Shown: positions 1-7,826 of the stretch, one piece after another | Numbering within the stretch: the stretch's first letter is position 1 | Layout of the letters: each line of letters begins with the position of its first letter | Position numbers and translations under genes: made by a program | Origin: Christensenella sp. UBA1385 | GTDB lineage: Bacteria > Bacillota > Clostridia > Christensenellales > Aristaeellaceae | Direction: 5' to 3' | DNA: 64,000 bases | Assembly (NCBI GenBank): GCA_002305755.1 | Contig: DBQV01000015.1 | Coordinates: forward strand, 30,532 to 94,531 | The notes under the pieces: generated by a model | Seen by the model: only the letters and a program-made list of their open reading frames with translations | What the model was told of the DNA's origin: nothing | Databases searched by the model: none

Positions 1-595
1 TGCGTTCCGCATTGGAAGCGATGGGATCCATCTCGTGATTTCTCGTCCCCATGAAGGCCCAGGCCTGCAGCCCGCTCAGGTGGTTGATGCCCGCCGTGAG
101 CGGGGGGACCTGTTCCACAACAATTCCGGCGATGAACTGGTTGACGCCAGCAAGCTCTTCAGGGAGAACCTCAACATCCACGCCGCCAAATAAGTCAATG
201 GCATCAATCAGTTTGGTGATATCGATGTGAATATACTGTTTGAGATCCAGATCAAGCAGACCGTTCACGGCGCTCAGTGCCATCTCCGGGCCCCCAAAGT
301 AGGTGCTGGTGCCAAGCTTGTTGGGGCCGATATCATCTGGCAGTTCCACCAAATAATCGCGCTCTATCCCAAGAAGCCGTATGCTGCCATCCTTAGGCTG
401 TATGCTCAGCACGTAAATGGAATCGGCGCGGCTCATTTCTTCGTCTTCGCCAATCCCGGCGTACTCATAGCCGAAATTGTCGGTACCAAGCAACAATATA
501 TTCAAGGCATCATCTGTACCCGCATAAACATTAGGTGCAAACAGCAGCGACAAGGAAACGATACAGAGCACAACTACGCCCAAGCGTTTCAGCAA
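1..595 (-). CDS. LytR-CpsA-Psr (LCP) family protein, partial (C-terminal part outside window)
   Basis: Reading the minus strand from a TTG start at 593-595 gives an uninterrupted frame of 198 codons that runs off the left edge. GGAGGT lies 6 bases before the TTG. A hydrophobic N-terminal stretch ending in VYA (a likely signal peptide) is followed by NILLLGTDNFG, SRADSIYVLSI and LLGIERDYLVELP, the typical opening of the LCP catalytic domain; these residues normally bind polyprenyl-pyrophosphate-linked glycopolymer. LCP enzymes transfer wall teichoic acids or capsular polymers to peptidoglycan outside the membrane. The conserved arginines (SRAD, ERD) are visible. A good promoter lies directly upstream. 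Family assignment is firm; the transferred polymer is unknown. Confidence 0.88.
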   Translation of the reverse strand, partial: MLKRLGVVVLCIVSLSLLFAPNVYAGTDDALNILLLGTDNFGYEYAGIGEDEEMSRADSIYVLSIQPKDGSIRLLGIERDYLVELPDDIGPNKLGTSTYFGGPEMALSAVNGLLDLDLKQYIHIDITKLIDAIDLFGGVDVEVLPEELAGVNQFIAGIVVEQVPPLTAGINHLSGLQAWAFMGTRNHEMDPIASNAER

Positions 596-634
596 ACCTC
601 TACCTCCATACACTCGCAGTCACATTCATTTGAC

Positions 635-664
635 AGTATAGTGACAAATGCCTTTGCATGTCAA
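635..664 (-). promoter_or_regulatory. sigma-A-type promoter of the LCP gene
   Basis: Read on the minus strand, TTGACA (659-664) and TATACT (635-640) are separated by 18 bases and lie about 40 bases ahead of the TTG start of the LCP gene. Confidence 0.75.
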
Positions 665-669
665 ACCCC

Positions 670-686
670 GTAATCAAATTGTTACA
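670..686 (-). promoter_or_regulatory. candidate regulator site upstream of the LCP promoter
   Basis: On the minus strand TGTAAC-N5-GATTAC sits 5 bases ahead of the -35 box. A closely similar element sits ahead of the lipoprotein promoter at 27393-27409. The spacing resembles direct-repeat sites of OmpR-type response regulators such as WalR, but the second half-site is poor. Function is inferred only from position and similarity. Confidence 0.3.
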
Positions 687-816
687 AAGTAATTCCTGCC
701 GCAAGCGTCAAAGAGCACCAGCGCCCTTACGCAAGGGGGTGAAAGAGCGATGGAACGATAAAACGGCATGAAGTGTGAAACAGTCATTGGATATTGACAG
801 TGTCACTCAGTCGCGC

Positions 817-846
817 TTGACGCCTTCGAGCGGGAATGTATACAAT
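817..846 (+). promoter_or_regulatory. promoter of the DegV-recO transcript
   Basis: TTGACG (817-822) and TACAAT (841-846) are 18 bases apart; TATACA at 839-844 with 16 bases is an alternative -10. The DegV start follows about 30 bases downstream. Confidence 0.65.
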
Positions 847-874
847 GAAAGCAGATTTTTGCCGGAGGTGTCTG

Positions 875-1747
875 ATGAACTACTGGATTGTAGGCGATGT
901 CTGTGCGGATCTGCCCAGGGCTTACGCTGCCAAGCAGGATCGGCTGATGCTGCTGCCCATGAGCTACACAGTCGGCCAGCAGGAATACCTGTACGGCGTG
1001 GGCGATGAGGACAAGAGCGCGGCCTTTTACGGCAGGCTGCGCGGCGGTGAAAAGGCCTCCACCTCCCAGATCAGCACCGATACCTATTATAATGTGTTCA
1101 GGGACATCGTGATGAAGGGCGAGGGCGTGCTCTGCCTGCCGCTCTCGGGCGGCATCTCGGGCTCCGTCCAGAACGCCCTGATGGCTCAAAAACAGCTGAA
1201 AGAGAAGCATCCGGAGGCTGAAATCGAGGTGCTGGATAGCCTCTGCGCTTCGCTGGGCATCGGGCTGCTGATCGACCATGCGATTGAAAACCGCGCAAAG
1301 GGCATGAGCCTTCGGGAAAACGCCGCGTGGGTGGAAGACAACCGCAGGCGGCTCAACCACTGGTTCACTGTGGATGATCTTAATCACCTCTACCGCGGAG
1401 GCCGTCTCAGCCGGGGCTCTGCCGTGCTGGGGAGCGTGCTGCGAATCAAGCCTGTGCTGCGCGTGGACGCCGAGGGCCGACTGGTGGCCTTTGAAAAGGT
1501 GCAGGGCCGCAAACGCTCCATCCGCGCTCTGGCAGATATGGCAAAGGACAGGGCCAGGCCGGAGCAGGGCAGCAAGGTGTTCATCAGCCACGGGGACGTG
1601 CCGGAGGATGCCGAGCACCTGGCAGGGCTCATCCGCGAGGAGCTCCCCTTTGTCAGCGAGATTCTCATTTCGCCCATCGGCGCTGTGATCGGCGCGCACT
1701 CCGGCCCCGGAACGGTCGCCGTCTTTTTTATGGGGGAGGAGCGCTGA
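875..1747 (+). CDS. DegV family fatty-acid-binding protein
   Basis: A 290-residue protein of normal length for the DegV (DAK1/DegV-like) family, which binds a fatty acid between two alpha/beta domains and, in Bacillota, can feed fatty acids to the FakA kinase. The N-terminus MNYWIVGDVCADLP carries the usual strand followed by D/S ligand positions; EKASTSQIS and LPLSGGISGSVQNA match the conserved DegV fatty-acid-head motifs, and LYRGGRLSRG is the family's basic motif in the second domain. The ATG at 875 was chosen over an in-frame start at 836 because GGAGG lies 7 bases before it. recO starts 3 bases after its stop, so the two are probably co-transcribed. Confidence 0.88.
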   Translation: MNYWIVGDVCADLPRAYAAKQDRLMLLPMSYTVGQQEYLYGVGDEDKSAAFYGRLRGGEKASTSQISTDTYYNVFRDIVMKGEGVLCLPLSGGISGSVQNALMAQKQLKEKHPEAEIEVLDSLCASLGIGLLIDHAIENRAKGMSLRENAAWVEDNRRRLNHWFTVDDLNHLYRGGRLSRGSAVLGSVLRIKPVLRVDAEGRLVAFEKVQGRKRSIRALADMAKDRARPEQGSKVFISHGDVPEDAEHLAGLIREELPFVSEILISPIGAVIGAHSGPGTVAVFFMGEER

Positions 1748-1750
1748 ACA

Positions 1751-2485
1751 GTGGCCTATACCAGCACGAAGGCCATCGTGCTCAGGCGGGCCGATTGGCG
1801 GGAGAATGACCGCATTCTCACCCTGCTCACGCGTGATCGGGGACGGGTGGACGCCCTGGCCCGCGGCTGCCGCCGGCCCAATAATCCCCTGATGCCGGCG
1901 AGCGAGCTGTTTGTGCTGGGGGATTATATGCTCTTCAAAGGTAAAGGGCATGAGCTGGTGACATCCTGCCAGGTGGAGGACAGCTTTTATCCGCTGAGAA
2001 ACGACTTTGACAAGCTGAGCTATGCCGCCATTTTGCTGCGCTGTGCCGAGCTGGCCGCCCAGCCGGAGGAGCCGCAGCCATATCTTTTGATCCTGCTCAG
2101 CCGTTCTCTGAGCCGGCTAGCTTATTCCGGGCTGGACGCCCGCATGGTCACCGCGGCCTTCCTGCTGCACTTCGCTTCGCTCACCGGCTACAAGCCGAGG
2201 CTGGAGCACTGCGCCATCTGCGGCGAGCGCATTCCGGAGGGAGAGCCGGCGCGGCTCTCCTTTACCGCCGGAGGGCTCGTCTGCCGCCGCTGCCAAAGAC
2301 CGGACGGCGATGGAACGGCTGTGGAAGCGGATGCTGTCAGCTGGCTTCGCGGCGTGTTGAAAGCAGGTATCGAAAAAACGGAGCCTGATCTGCATCGGGT
2401 TCCGCTGCCGGCGCTCAAACGCTATGTGGAACAGGCGCTCGAGCAGCGTCTGCCCCCCCTCCCGGAGTACGGGGCGAGGATGTAG
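1751..2485 (+). CDS. recO: DNA repair protein RecO
   Basis: RecO (244 residues) loads RecA onto SSB-coated single-stranded DNA together with RecR in the RecFOR recombination pathway. The N-terminal OB-fold begins STKAIVLRRADWRENDRILTL-like, a recognisable RecO opening, with the DRGR..ALARG stretch after it. A C4 zinc-finger is intact in the C-terminal half (CAICGER then CRRCQ). The start is GTG at 1751, just behind the DegV stop, in the same transcript. Length and motifs are normal. Confidence 0.93.
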   Translation: MAYTSTKAIVLRRADWRENDRILTLLTRDRGRVDALARGCRRPNNPLMPASELFVLGDYMLFKGKGHELVTSCQVEDSFYPLRNDFDKLSYAAILLRCAELAAQPEEPQPYLLILLSRSLSRLAYSGLDARMVTAAFLLHFASLTGYKPRLEHCAICGERIPEGEPARLSFTAGGLVCRRCQRPDGDGTAVEADAVSWLRGVLKAGIEKTEPDLHRVPLPALKRYVEQALEQRLPPLPEYGARM

Positions 2486-2496
2486 GGCTGCCGAAG

Positions 2497-2982
2497 TCAG
2501 TACAGCGTGCGGGCGCGGCTCAGCATCCTCTCCCGCAGCAAGCGCTCCTTGTGGCCGCGGCGCATGGTGAAACTGAAGCCATATTCCTTTTTCCCGTTGC
2601 TGCGGTAAATGCGGTAGCGGGAGATTTTATAGATGTCCCGCGCGGCAAACAGGGGAAAATCGCTGTATAGCAGCAGCATGTACAGGCGGGAGGCGTCGCA
2701 GGCGCGCTTGCTGTTGCCGTTTTGCTTAAAATCGAAGCTGAGCAGCGTGTGCGCGGGCATGACGGAGGTGACGGTCACGCCGCGCGGCTCGATGCGCAGC
2801 TGATCGATCTCATAGTGGGCGGCCAGGTAGTCGATTTTGCGCCTCAGCCGCGCGTATGATTCACTGCGCCGCAGGGCGCTCAGCAGCTGCCTTTCACGGC
2901 GCTTTTCGCACAGCGTATAAAAAAAGAGTGCAAGCAGCGCTGCCAGCCAAAGGATGCCCGGTACAACAGCCAAAGGTTTCAC
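2497..2982 (-). CDS. Hypothetical single-pass membrane protein
   Basis: A 161-residue protein not recognised. Residues about 4-24 form one hydrophobic segment (VVPGILWLAALLALFFY) followed by a strongly basic stretch, predicting an N-terminal anchor with a cytoplasmic basic region. The remainder is mixed alpha/beta with many Arg/Tyr (ISRYRIYRSNG) and a basic C-terminus. It runs convergently to recO with an 11-base gap and has its own promoter at 3017-3045, which supports it being a real gene. No function is proposed. Confidence 0.6.
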   Translation of the reverse strand: MKPLAVVPGILWLAALLALFFYTLCEKRRERQLLSALRRSESYARLRRKIDYLAAHYEIDQLRIEPRGVTVTSVMPAHTLLSFDFKQNGNSKRACDASRLYMLLLYSDFPLFAARDIYKISRYRIYRSNGKKEYGFSFTMRRGHKERLLRERMLSRARTLY

Positions 2983-3016
2983 AGCGCCGACGCCTCTTTC
3001 TTACTATATGTTGTGG

Positions 3017-3045
3017 ATTATAGCAGGCGATATTACAAAAGACAA
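3017..3045 (-). promoter_or_regulatory. promoter of the hypothetical membrane protein gene
   Basis: On the minus strand TTGTCT (3040-3045) and a perfect TATAAT (3017-3022) are separated by 17 bases, about 35 bases ahead of the ATG at 2982. Confidence 0.72.
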
Positions 3046-3125
3046 CACATTTTGTGCCTGTTTTGAAAGATTACCACAAATTATACCGCCCAAAGAAAAC
3101 ATAAGCGGGAATGGCGGGCCGATTG

Positions 3126-3154
3126 TTGCGCGTGTGGATGCGAATTGATATAAT
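3126..3154 (+). promoter_or_regulatory. promoter of yajC
   Basis: TTGCGC (3126-3131), 17-base spacer and TATAAT (3149-3154) with an upstream TG (extended -10). It lies about 40 bases before the yajC start and is divergent from the promoter at 3017-3045. Confidence 0.7.
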
Positions 3155-3196
3155 GCTTCTTGACTTTAAAAAGGCGTTGGCCGAAAGGTGGTACAC

Positions 3197-3586
3197 ATGT
3201 TCGATTGGTTGCTTGGTATTCAAACTGCTTTGGCGGAAGCCGGCGCAACTGCCTCCGCTGCGGATGCAGCGATGGAAACGCCCAGTACCGGTGCGGCGCT
3301 GATCCAGTTGGTGCTCCCCCTGGGGCTTATGGTGGCTGTCTTCTATTTTATGCTCATCCGTCCCCAGCGCAAGAAGGATAAAAAGGTGAAGGATATGCTC
3401 GCCAACCTCAAAGTGGGCGACCGTATCTGCACCATCGGCGGCATCTACGGCACCATCACCGGCCTGCGCGAGGACAGCGTAGTGCTGTCCGTTGGCGCTC
3501 AGGATACCCCTATCGTGCTGGCCCGCTGGGCCATCCGTAATGTGGAGGCCGTGACGGTGGAAAACGAGGGAGAGATCCTGGCTTGA
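3197..3586 (+). CDS. yajC: Preprotein translocase accessory subunit YajC
   Basis: YajC is a small single-span membrane protein that associates with SecDF in protein export. The product (129 residues) has one hydrophobic segment at about residues 35-58 (LIQLVLPLGLMVAVFYFML) followed directly by the hallmark RPQRKKDK motif and the cytoplasmic LKVGDRICTIGGIYGTI domain. ATG at 3197 is preferred over a GTG at 3188 because the ribosome site AAAGGTGG overlaps the latter. secD/secF lie 3 kb downstream rather than adjacent. A terminator follows at 3605. Confidence 0.92.
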   Translation: MFDWLLGIQTALAEAGATASAADAAMETPSTGAALIQLVLPLGLMVAVFYFMLIRPQRKKDKKVKDMLANLKVGDRICTIGGIYGTITGLREDSVVLSVGAQDTPIVLARWAIRNVEAVTVENEGEILA

Positions 3587-3604
3587 TCGACTGACAAGGC
3601 TGAT

Positions 3605-3629
3605 GCGCCGCTGCTGCGGCGCTTTTTTT
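3605..3629 (+). terminator. intrinsic terminator after yajC
   Basis: Perfect 7-bp GC stem (GCGCCGC / GCGGCGC) with a TGCT loop followed by seven T. It lies between yajC and the RNase PH gene. Confidence 0.85.
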
Positions 3630-3657
3630 GAAGGAGCATTCTCAGAAGGAGTATTTC

Positions 3658-4971
3658 ATGCAGCGAATAGACGGAAGAAGCCCGGAAACGCTCAGGCCGG
3701 TCAGCCTGCAGCCCGGATTTATCAGGACGGCGGCTGGCAGCTGCCTGATCGCCTGCGGTGGTACGCGTGTGCTGTGCACCGCGTCGGTTGAAGAAAAGCA
3801 GCCTCCCTTTCTCAAGGGGAGCAGCATGGGCTGGATCACGGCCGAGTATGCCATGCTGCCGGCCAGCACCGGCCAGCGCAAGCAGCGCGACGGCGTCAAG
3901 AAGGACGGACGCGGCGTTGAGATCGGCCGGCTGATCGGCCGCGCGCTGCGCAAAGCGGTGGATATGTCCTGCCTGGGACCGCGCACCATCACCATCGACT
4001 GCGATGTGCTGGAGGCAGATGGGGGCACCCGCACGGCCGCCATTACAGGCGGCTTTGTGGCGCTGTGCCAGGCCATCGACGGGCTGATCCGCAATGGGCA
4101 GCTCAGAGAATCGCCCATCCGACACCAGGTGGCCGCGGTCAGCTGCGGCATCATCGGCGGTTTGCCGCTGCTGGATCTGTGCTACCGCGAAGACAGCATC
4201 GCGGGCACGGACATGAACGTGGTGATGAACGAGCAGTTCCGATTCATCGAGCTGCAGGGCACGGGCGAAACACAGGCCTTTTCACTAGGTGAACTGGCGA
4301 AGCTCATCAGCCTGGCGCAGACCGGCATCGAGCGGCTATTCGGCTTCCAGCTGGAGGCGCTGGGAGAGATGGCCTACGTGGTCGGCCAAAAAGAGACGCT
4401 GGTGATCGCCAGCAACAACCAGCATAAAATACAGGAATTGCGAGGCATGCTGGGAGAAAGGTTTAACCTGATCGGGCTGAAAGAAGCCGGCTTTGAGGGT
4501 GAGATGGAGGAGACGGGGGCCACCTTCGGGGAAAACGCCATCCTCAAAGCGGAGACGGTGCGCAACGCCACCGGCTATGCCGCACTGGCCGATGACAGCG
4601 GCCTGATGGTGGATGCTCTGGGCGGCGCGCCGGGCGTTTACAGCGCGCGCTTCGCGGGCGAGCACGGAAACGATGCGGCGAACAATGCCCTGCTGATGGA
4701 AAAACTGAAGGACGTTCCTGCCCCCCGTACGGCCAGCTTTGTCAGCGCTCTTGCTCTGGCGCATCCCTATCTGCCCACCCGCCTGTTTGAGGGCGTTTGC
4801 CCGGGCTCCGTCACCTTCGCCCCGCGAGGGGAAAACGGCTTTGGCTATGACCCCTACTTTGAGTATGAAAACGGCAAGACCTTTGCCGAAATGACGGAAC
4901 AGGAGAAATCCTCCGTCAGCCATCGCGCCAGGGCGATGGCCAAGCTGCTGGAGGCCTTGGAAAGTGAGTAA
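3658..4971 (+). CDS. rph: Bifunctional RNase PH / RdgB (dITP/XTP pyrophosphatase) fusion
   Basis: A 437-residue fusion. Residues 1 to about 243 are ribonuclease PH, the phosphorolytic 3'-5' exoribonuclease that trims tRNA 3' ends: RIDGRSPETLRPV, CTASVEEKQPPF, TGQRKQRDGVKKDGR and LDLCYREDSIAGTDMN match family blocks. From about residue 246 (TLVIASNNQHKIQEL) to the end it is a HAM1/RdgB nucleoside-triphosphate pyrophosphatase, which removes deaminated purine nucleotides (ADDSGLMVDALGGAPGVYSAR, GENGFGYDPYF). The frame is continuous with practically no linker. The ATG at 3658 has AGAAGGAG 6 bases before it; an in-frame start at 3628 lies in the terminator. The fusion is known in some Clostridia but unusual elsewhere. 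Confidence 0.93.
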   Translation: MQRIDGRSPETLRPVSLQPGFIRTAAGSCLIACGGTRVLCTASVEEKQPPFLKGSSMGWITAEYAMLPASTGQRKQRDGVKKDGRGVEIGRLIGRALRKAVDMSCLGPRTITIDCDVLEADGGTRTAAITGGFVALCQAIDGLIRNGQLRESPIRHQVAAVSCGIIGGLPLLDLCYREDSIAGTDMNVVMNEQFRFIELQGTGETQAFSLGELAKLISLAQTGIERLFGFQLEALGEMAYVVGQKETLVIASNNQHKIQELRGMLGERFNLIGLKEAGFEGEMEETGATFGENAILKAETVRNATGYAALADDSGLMVDALGGAPGVYSARFAGEHGNDAANNALLMEKLKDVPAPRTASFVSALALAHPYLPTRLFEGVCPGSVTFAPRGENGFGYDPYFEYENGKTFAEMTEQEKSSVSHRARAMAKLLEALESE

Positions 4972-4977
4972 GCCCCT

Positions 4978-5451
4978 GTGAAAGCGCTTGTGATCAGCGA
5001 TATCCACGGCGCCGGCTCTTCTCTGCGCGCATTGATGACGCTGGCGGAGCGCAGCATCAGGCCGGACGCGCTGATCTGCTGCGGCGACGGGCTTGCGGAC
5101 GTGCTGCCCTATCGGCAGATGTTCAGGAGCTTTTGGACCGTGCAGGGCAACTGCGATCTGTCCGTGCCGCCCGGCATCCCTGCGGAGAGAACGGAGCGCG
5201 CGGAAGGGCTCTGGGTCTACATCACGCATGGACACGCCCTTCGCGTAAAAGGAGGCCTGCTGAGCCTGTGCTTCCGCGCGCGGGAAGTGGAAGCCGCCGT
5301 GGCCTGCTTCGGCCACACGCATCGGCCTCTGGCGGAATGGGAGGGCGGCATCCTTCTGCTCAACCCCGGTGCGCTGTGCGACGACAGATACGCGATACTC
5401 AGCGTTGAAAAAAACGGTGAGCTGAGGGCGGACCTGAGAAGCCTGGCGTAG
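4978..5451 (+). CDS. YfcE/MJ0936-type metallophosphoesterase
   Basis: A 157-residue calcineurin-like phosphoesterase. The metal-binding blocks are in order: SDIHGA (D8, H10), CCGDGLAD, GNCD, THGHALR and CFGHTHRP, exactly as in the YfcE/MJ0936 family of manganese-dependent phosphodiesterases. The C-terminal LLNPGALCD is also typical. Starts at GTG, 6 bases after the RNase PH/RdgB stop, hence one transcript; rdgB and yfcE-type genes are common neighbours in Bacillota. The natural substrate is not known. Confidence 0.87.
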   Translation: MKALVISDIHGAGSSLRALMTLAERSIRPDALICCGDGLADVLPYRQMFRSFWTVQGNCDLSVPPGIPAERTERAEGLWVYITHGHALRVKGGLLSLCFRAREVEAAVACFGHTHRPLAEWEGGILLLNPGALCDDRYAILSVEKNGELRADLRSLA

Positions 5452-5460
5452 GAAGCATGA

Positions 5461-5496
5461 AAAAGGCTGCGGCGATACGATACGTCGCAGCTTTTC
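5461..5496. terminator. bidirectional terminator
   Basis: A-rich flank, 9-bp stem (GCTGCGGCG / CGTCGCAGC, one G-T pair), 8-base loop and T run. It separates the convergent phosphoesterase and DUF3783 genes and can serve both. Confidence 0.75.
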
Positions 5497-5511
5497 GAAC
5501 TTGTTGGTCTG

Positions 5512-5982
5512 TCAGCTTTCCTGCGCCTCGCCCGCGCTTGCGGCGCTTTCCTGTGCCTGGTGCAGGGAGGCGATCCTTGCCATCTCCTTGCGGCTGTGCG
5601 CCTCTTTTCTTGCTGCGTCAAAATAGGCCGCCTCATCCGACAGCTCTTTGTGCAGATAGATGGAATCCCACTTGCGGTTGTTATCGGTCAGCACGCTCTT
5701 GAGCCTGACCGAGGGGATCCTGGCCTGCCTGAAGGCATTGAGGAAGCTGTTTAGGAGAGCCGGGGGGAAGAAGGCCATCAGCATCATCTCCTGCTCGAAG
5801 CCTTCGCCTTCGTAAACGGTATCAGTGGACTCCTCCAGCCCGAGCAGAGAGGCGATGCTGCAGGCATATTCTTCCTTTTTTACCGGTCTGAGACGGATGC
5901 CCAGGCGCATGGCGATCACGCGGATGCGGCCTGCGCGCTCGCCATGCAGGTTGTAACACAGAACTGTGGGATGCTCTTTCAT
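5512..5982 (-). CDS. DUF3783 domain protein
   Basis: A 156-residue soluble protein. The N-terminal half (VLCYNLHGERAGRIRVI, RLRPVKKEEYACSIASLLGL) resembles the DUF3783 family, small proteins of unknown function in Clostridia; the FPPALLNSFLNAFRQARI and KSVLTDNNRKWDS stretches also fit. The C-terminus is a charged, probably helical Lys/Ala/Glu-rich tail. The ATG at 5982 has GGAGG 8 bases upstream; an in-frame ATG at 6015 lacks a ribosome site. It is single and divergent from the next gene. Confidence 0.72.
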   Translation of the reverse strand: MKEHPTVLCYNLHGERAGRIRVIAMRLGIRLRPVKKEEYACSIASLLGLEESTDTVYEGEGFEQEMMLMAFFPPALLNSFLNAFRQARIPSVRLKSVLTDNNRKWDSIYLHKELSDEAAYFDAARKEAHSRKEMARIASLHQAQESAASAGEAQES

Positions 5983-6019
5983 GCTTGTTTCCTCCGGGAA
6001 GATTTGACTTGACAAGAAG

Positions 6020-6049
6020 ATTTTAACCGCTTTGGGCGGGTTTAGCCAA
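6020..6049 (-). promoter_or_regulatory. candidate promoter of the DUF3783 gene
   Basis: On the minus strand TTGGCT (6044-6049), 18 bases, TAAAAT (6020-6025). A 7-bp inverted repeat GCTTTGG/CCAAAGC (6029-6035 and 6046-6052) lies within the spacer and -35 and could be an operator. Confidence 0.5.
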
Positions 6050-6056
6050 AGCTTGG

Positions 6057-6086
6057 TTGCCCCAAAGGGATGCCTTTTGGTATAAT
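6057..6086 (+). promoter_or_regulatory. promoter of the 6132-6446 gene
   Basis: TTGCCC (6057-6062), 18-base spacer, perfect TATAAT (6081-6086), 45 bases ahead of the GTG start; divergent from the promoter at 6020-6049. Confidence 0.68.
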
Positions 6087-6131
6087 GCCCCGCATAAGGG
6101 ATAAAAGCTCAAGGCAGAGAGGAGGAAGGGC

Positions 6132-6446
6132 GTGAAGACAAGGCTTTTCGGGCTGCTGTTGCTGTGCCTTGGCCTGCTTGGGGCCCTTTTCCTGATGGCG
6201 GAGGGCGGGATGCCACCTGAGACGGAGCCGCAGCAAAGCTATGTGCAGTGCGCCGCGATGCCGCCGCTTCTGCCCGCCGCGCCGCCGCCGGAGAAGGCGC
6301 CTGCCGTGGAGAGCGCTCCGCACATGCCGGATTGGGCGGATGTGAGGGCGGAGCGGGAGACGCTGCCTGATCCCCTGCCCGGGGCGCGCCTGCCCTACTA
6401 TCAGCGCGTCTATTACGCCTTCCATTTGTCGGACGAGGCGGGATGA
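6132..6446 (+). CDS. Hypothetical exported proline-rich protein
   Basis: A 104-residue protein not recognised. A GTG start follows GAGGAGG by 7 bases. Residues 1-23 are a basic-then-hydrophobic signal or anchor (RLFGLLLLCLGLLGALFL). The rest is a Pro/Ala/Glu-rich low-complexity segment with no catalytic motif, ending YYQRVYYAFHLSDEAG. The clear promoter and ribosome site argue that it is expressed. It lies just ahead of secD and may share its transcript. Confidence 0.6.
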   Translation: MKTRLFGLLLLCLGLLGALFLMAEGGMPPETEPQQSYVQCAAMPPLLPAAPPPEKAPAVESAPHMPDWADVRAERETLPDPLPGARLPYYQRVYYAFHLSDEAG

Positions 6447-6494
6447 TCGGCCGCGGAGTGCCCGGACCGATTAATTTTGAAAGGAAATGACAAC

Positions 6495-7826
6495 ATGGCG
6501 AAGCCTGTTCAAAACAAAAAAAGCCTGGCGGACAGCAAGGCACTTGCGGCCCTGACGCTGGCGGTGGTGCTGCTGCTGACCCTCTGCGCGGGATATATCG
6601 GCGTGAGAGGGATGAAGCTTGATGGGGAGGGCCTGTATAAGCTGCTGGCCTGGATCCCCACCCCCTCCGAGTCGAGCACCTGGCGCGAGGCGCTGGTGCC
6701 CGGTACCGATTTTGGCACCAACATGGTACAGGTGTATACGGCGGCGGCCACGGAGGAAGGCGGCGAGGTGAGCGAGGAGCAGCTGCGCGAGACTGCTCGG
6801 GTGCTGAGCCGCCGACTTAATTTCGGCGGATGGTCGGATGCCGCAGTGGAAGTGACGGACGGAAAGATCAAGCTCGTGCTGCCCCTTGACGGCACGCACG
6901 ACCATGCCTTTGAGATGCTGGCCCAGCGGGGAGAGTTTGCCCTGGCTTCGCCCGACGGCACCGCTTTCCTTGATTATAAGAACATCAGGCAGGCCAGCTA
7001 CGGCCCCTATGGGACCGATGGCAGCTACGCTGTCAGCTTTGTACTGGACGGCGAGGGCAAAAGGGTGTTTGGCGAAAAGACAACCGAACTGATGGGACAG
7101 AGCATCAGCCTGATGATCGACGGCGTAGCCGTCGCCTCCCCCGGCATCAATACGCCCCTGACGGAAGGCCAGGCCTCTCTGCCCGGCTTCACCGATGAGA
7201 GCGCGGTCGCTTACGCGGCCATGATGCAGTATGGCCCCCTGCCGCTGAATCTGACGCTGGAAAGCCAGACCGAGGATGGCGAGCCCCTCTATGGCGCGGG
7301 CGCGGCCAATACGCTGATGATCGCCCTGTTCGCCGCGGCGGCGCTCATTTGCCTGTATCTTCTGTTTACCTACCGGCTGGGCGGTTTGATCGCGGCCTGG
7401 CTGCTGGTCATCCAGCTGATCGCCGCCTACTTCTTTGCGGCTTTGATGGGCGCAGGCTTCACGCTGTCCACCCTTCTGGCGGTCTGGGGCAGCTTCGCGC
7501 TGCTGTGCTGGGGCCTGATCGTGCTCTATCGCAGCATGAAGCAGGATCTGTCGCACGGCCGCTCCGTCCGCCAGTCGCTCAGGCAGGCCTATTCTTCCGG
7601 CGGCAAGCTGGTGGCCGATGTGCTGGCGGCGCTGCTTCTGCTGGCCGTCGCGCTGGTCATTGGCGACCGCCAGGCCATCGGCGCTTTCATGCTGCCCTTC
7701 ACGGTCGGCCTGCTGATCGATCTTGTGCTGATCGGCCTCTGCCTGCGCGCGCTGATGAGCTGCGCCATCACCCTGTTTGGGACCAGCACCTCGCTCTATA
7801 TCTCTTCCAAAAAGGAGGCCGCTTAA
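6495..7826 (+). CDS. secD: Divergent SecD-like protein-export subunit
   Basis: A 443-residue protein with SecD architecture: TM1 at about residues 17-38, a periplasm-side domain to about 275, then five TM segments. The middle region (GEFALASPDGT, SISLMIDGVAVASPGI) resembles the SecD P1 base. Two hallmarks are degraded: the usual GLDLxGG after TM1 reads PGTDFGTN, and the TM4 block that normally reads GMAVDANVLIFER has no aspartate (about SFALLCWGLIVLYR), so the acidic residue implicated in proton-driven pulling is missing. Start: ATG at 6495 with AAGGAA 8 bases upstream. Followed with no gap by a SecF-like gene, supporting the assignment; function may be altered. Confidence 0.75.
   Translation: MAKPVQNKKSLADSKALAALTLAVVLLLTLCAGYIGVRGMKLDGEGLYKLLAWIPTPSESSTWREALVPGTDFGTNMVQVYTAAATEEGGEVSEEQLRETARVLSRRLNFGGWSDAAVEVTDGKIKLVLPLDGTHDHAFEMLAQRGEFALASPDGTAFLDYKNIRQASYGPYGTDGSYAVSFVLDGEGKRVFGEKTTELMGQSISLMIDGVAVASPGINTPLTEGQASLPGFTDESAVAYAAMMQYGPLPLNLTLESQTEDGEPLYGAGAANTLMIALFAAAALICLYLLFTYRLGGLIAAWLLVIQLIAAYFFAALMGAGFTLSTLLAVWGSFALLCWGLIVLYRSMKQDLSHGRSVRQSLRQAYSSGGKLVADVLAALLLLAVALVIGDRQAIGAFMLPFTVGLLIDLVLIGLCLRALMSCAITLFGTSTSLYISSKKEAA

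Noticed and set aside
227..673. 148-codon plus-strand open frame at the left edge
   Set aside because: Antisense to the LCP gene fragment, whose minus-strand translation shows clear LCP motifs, a ribosome site and a promoter.
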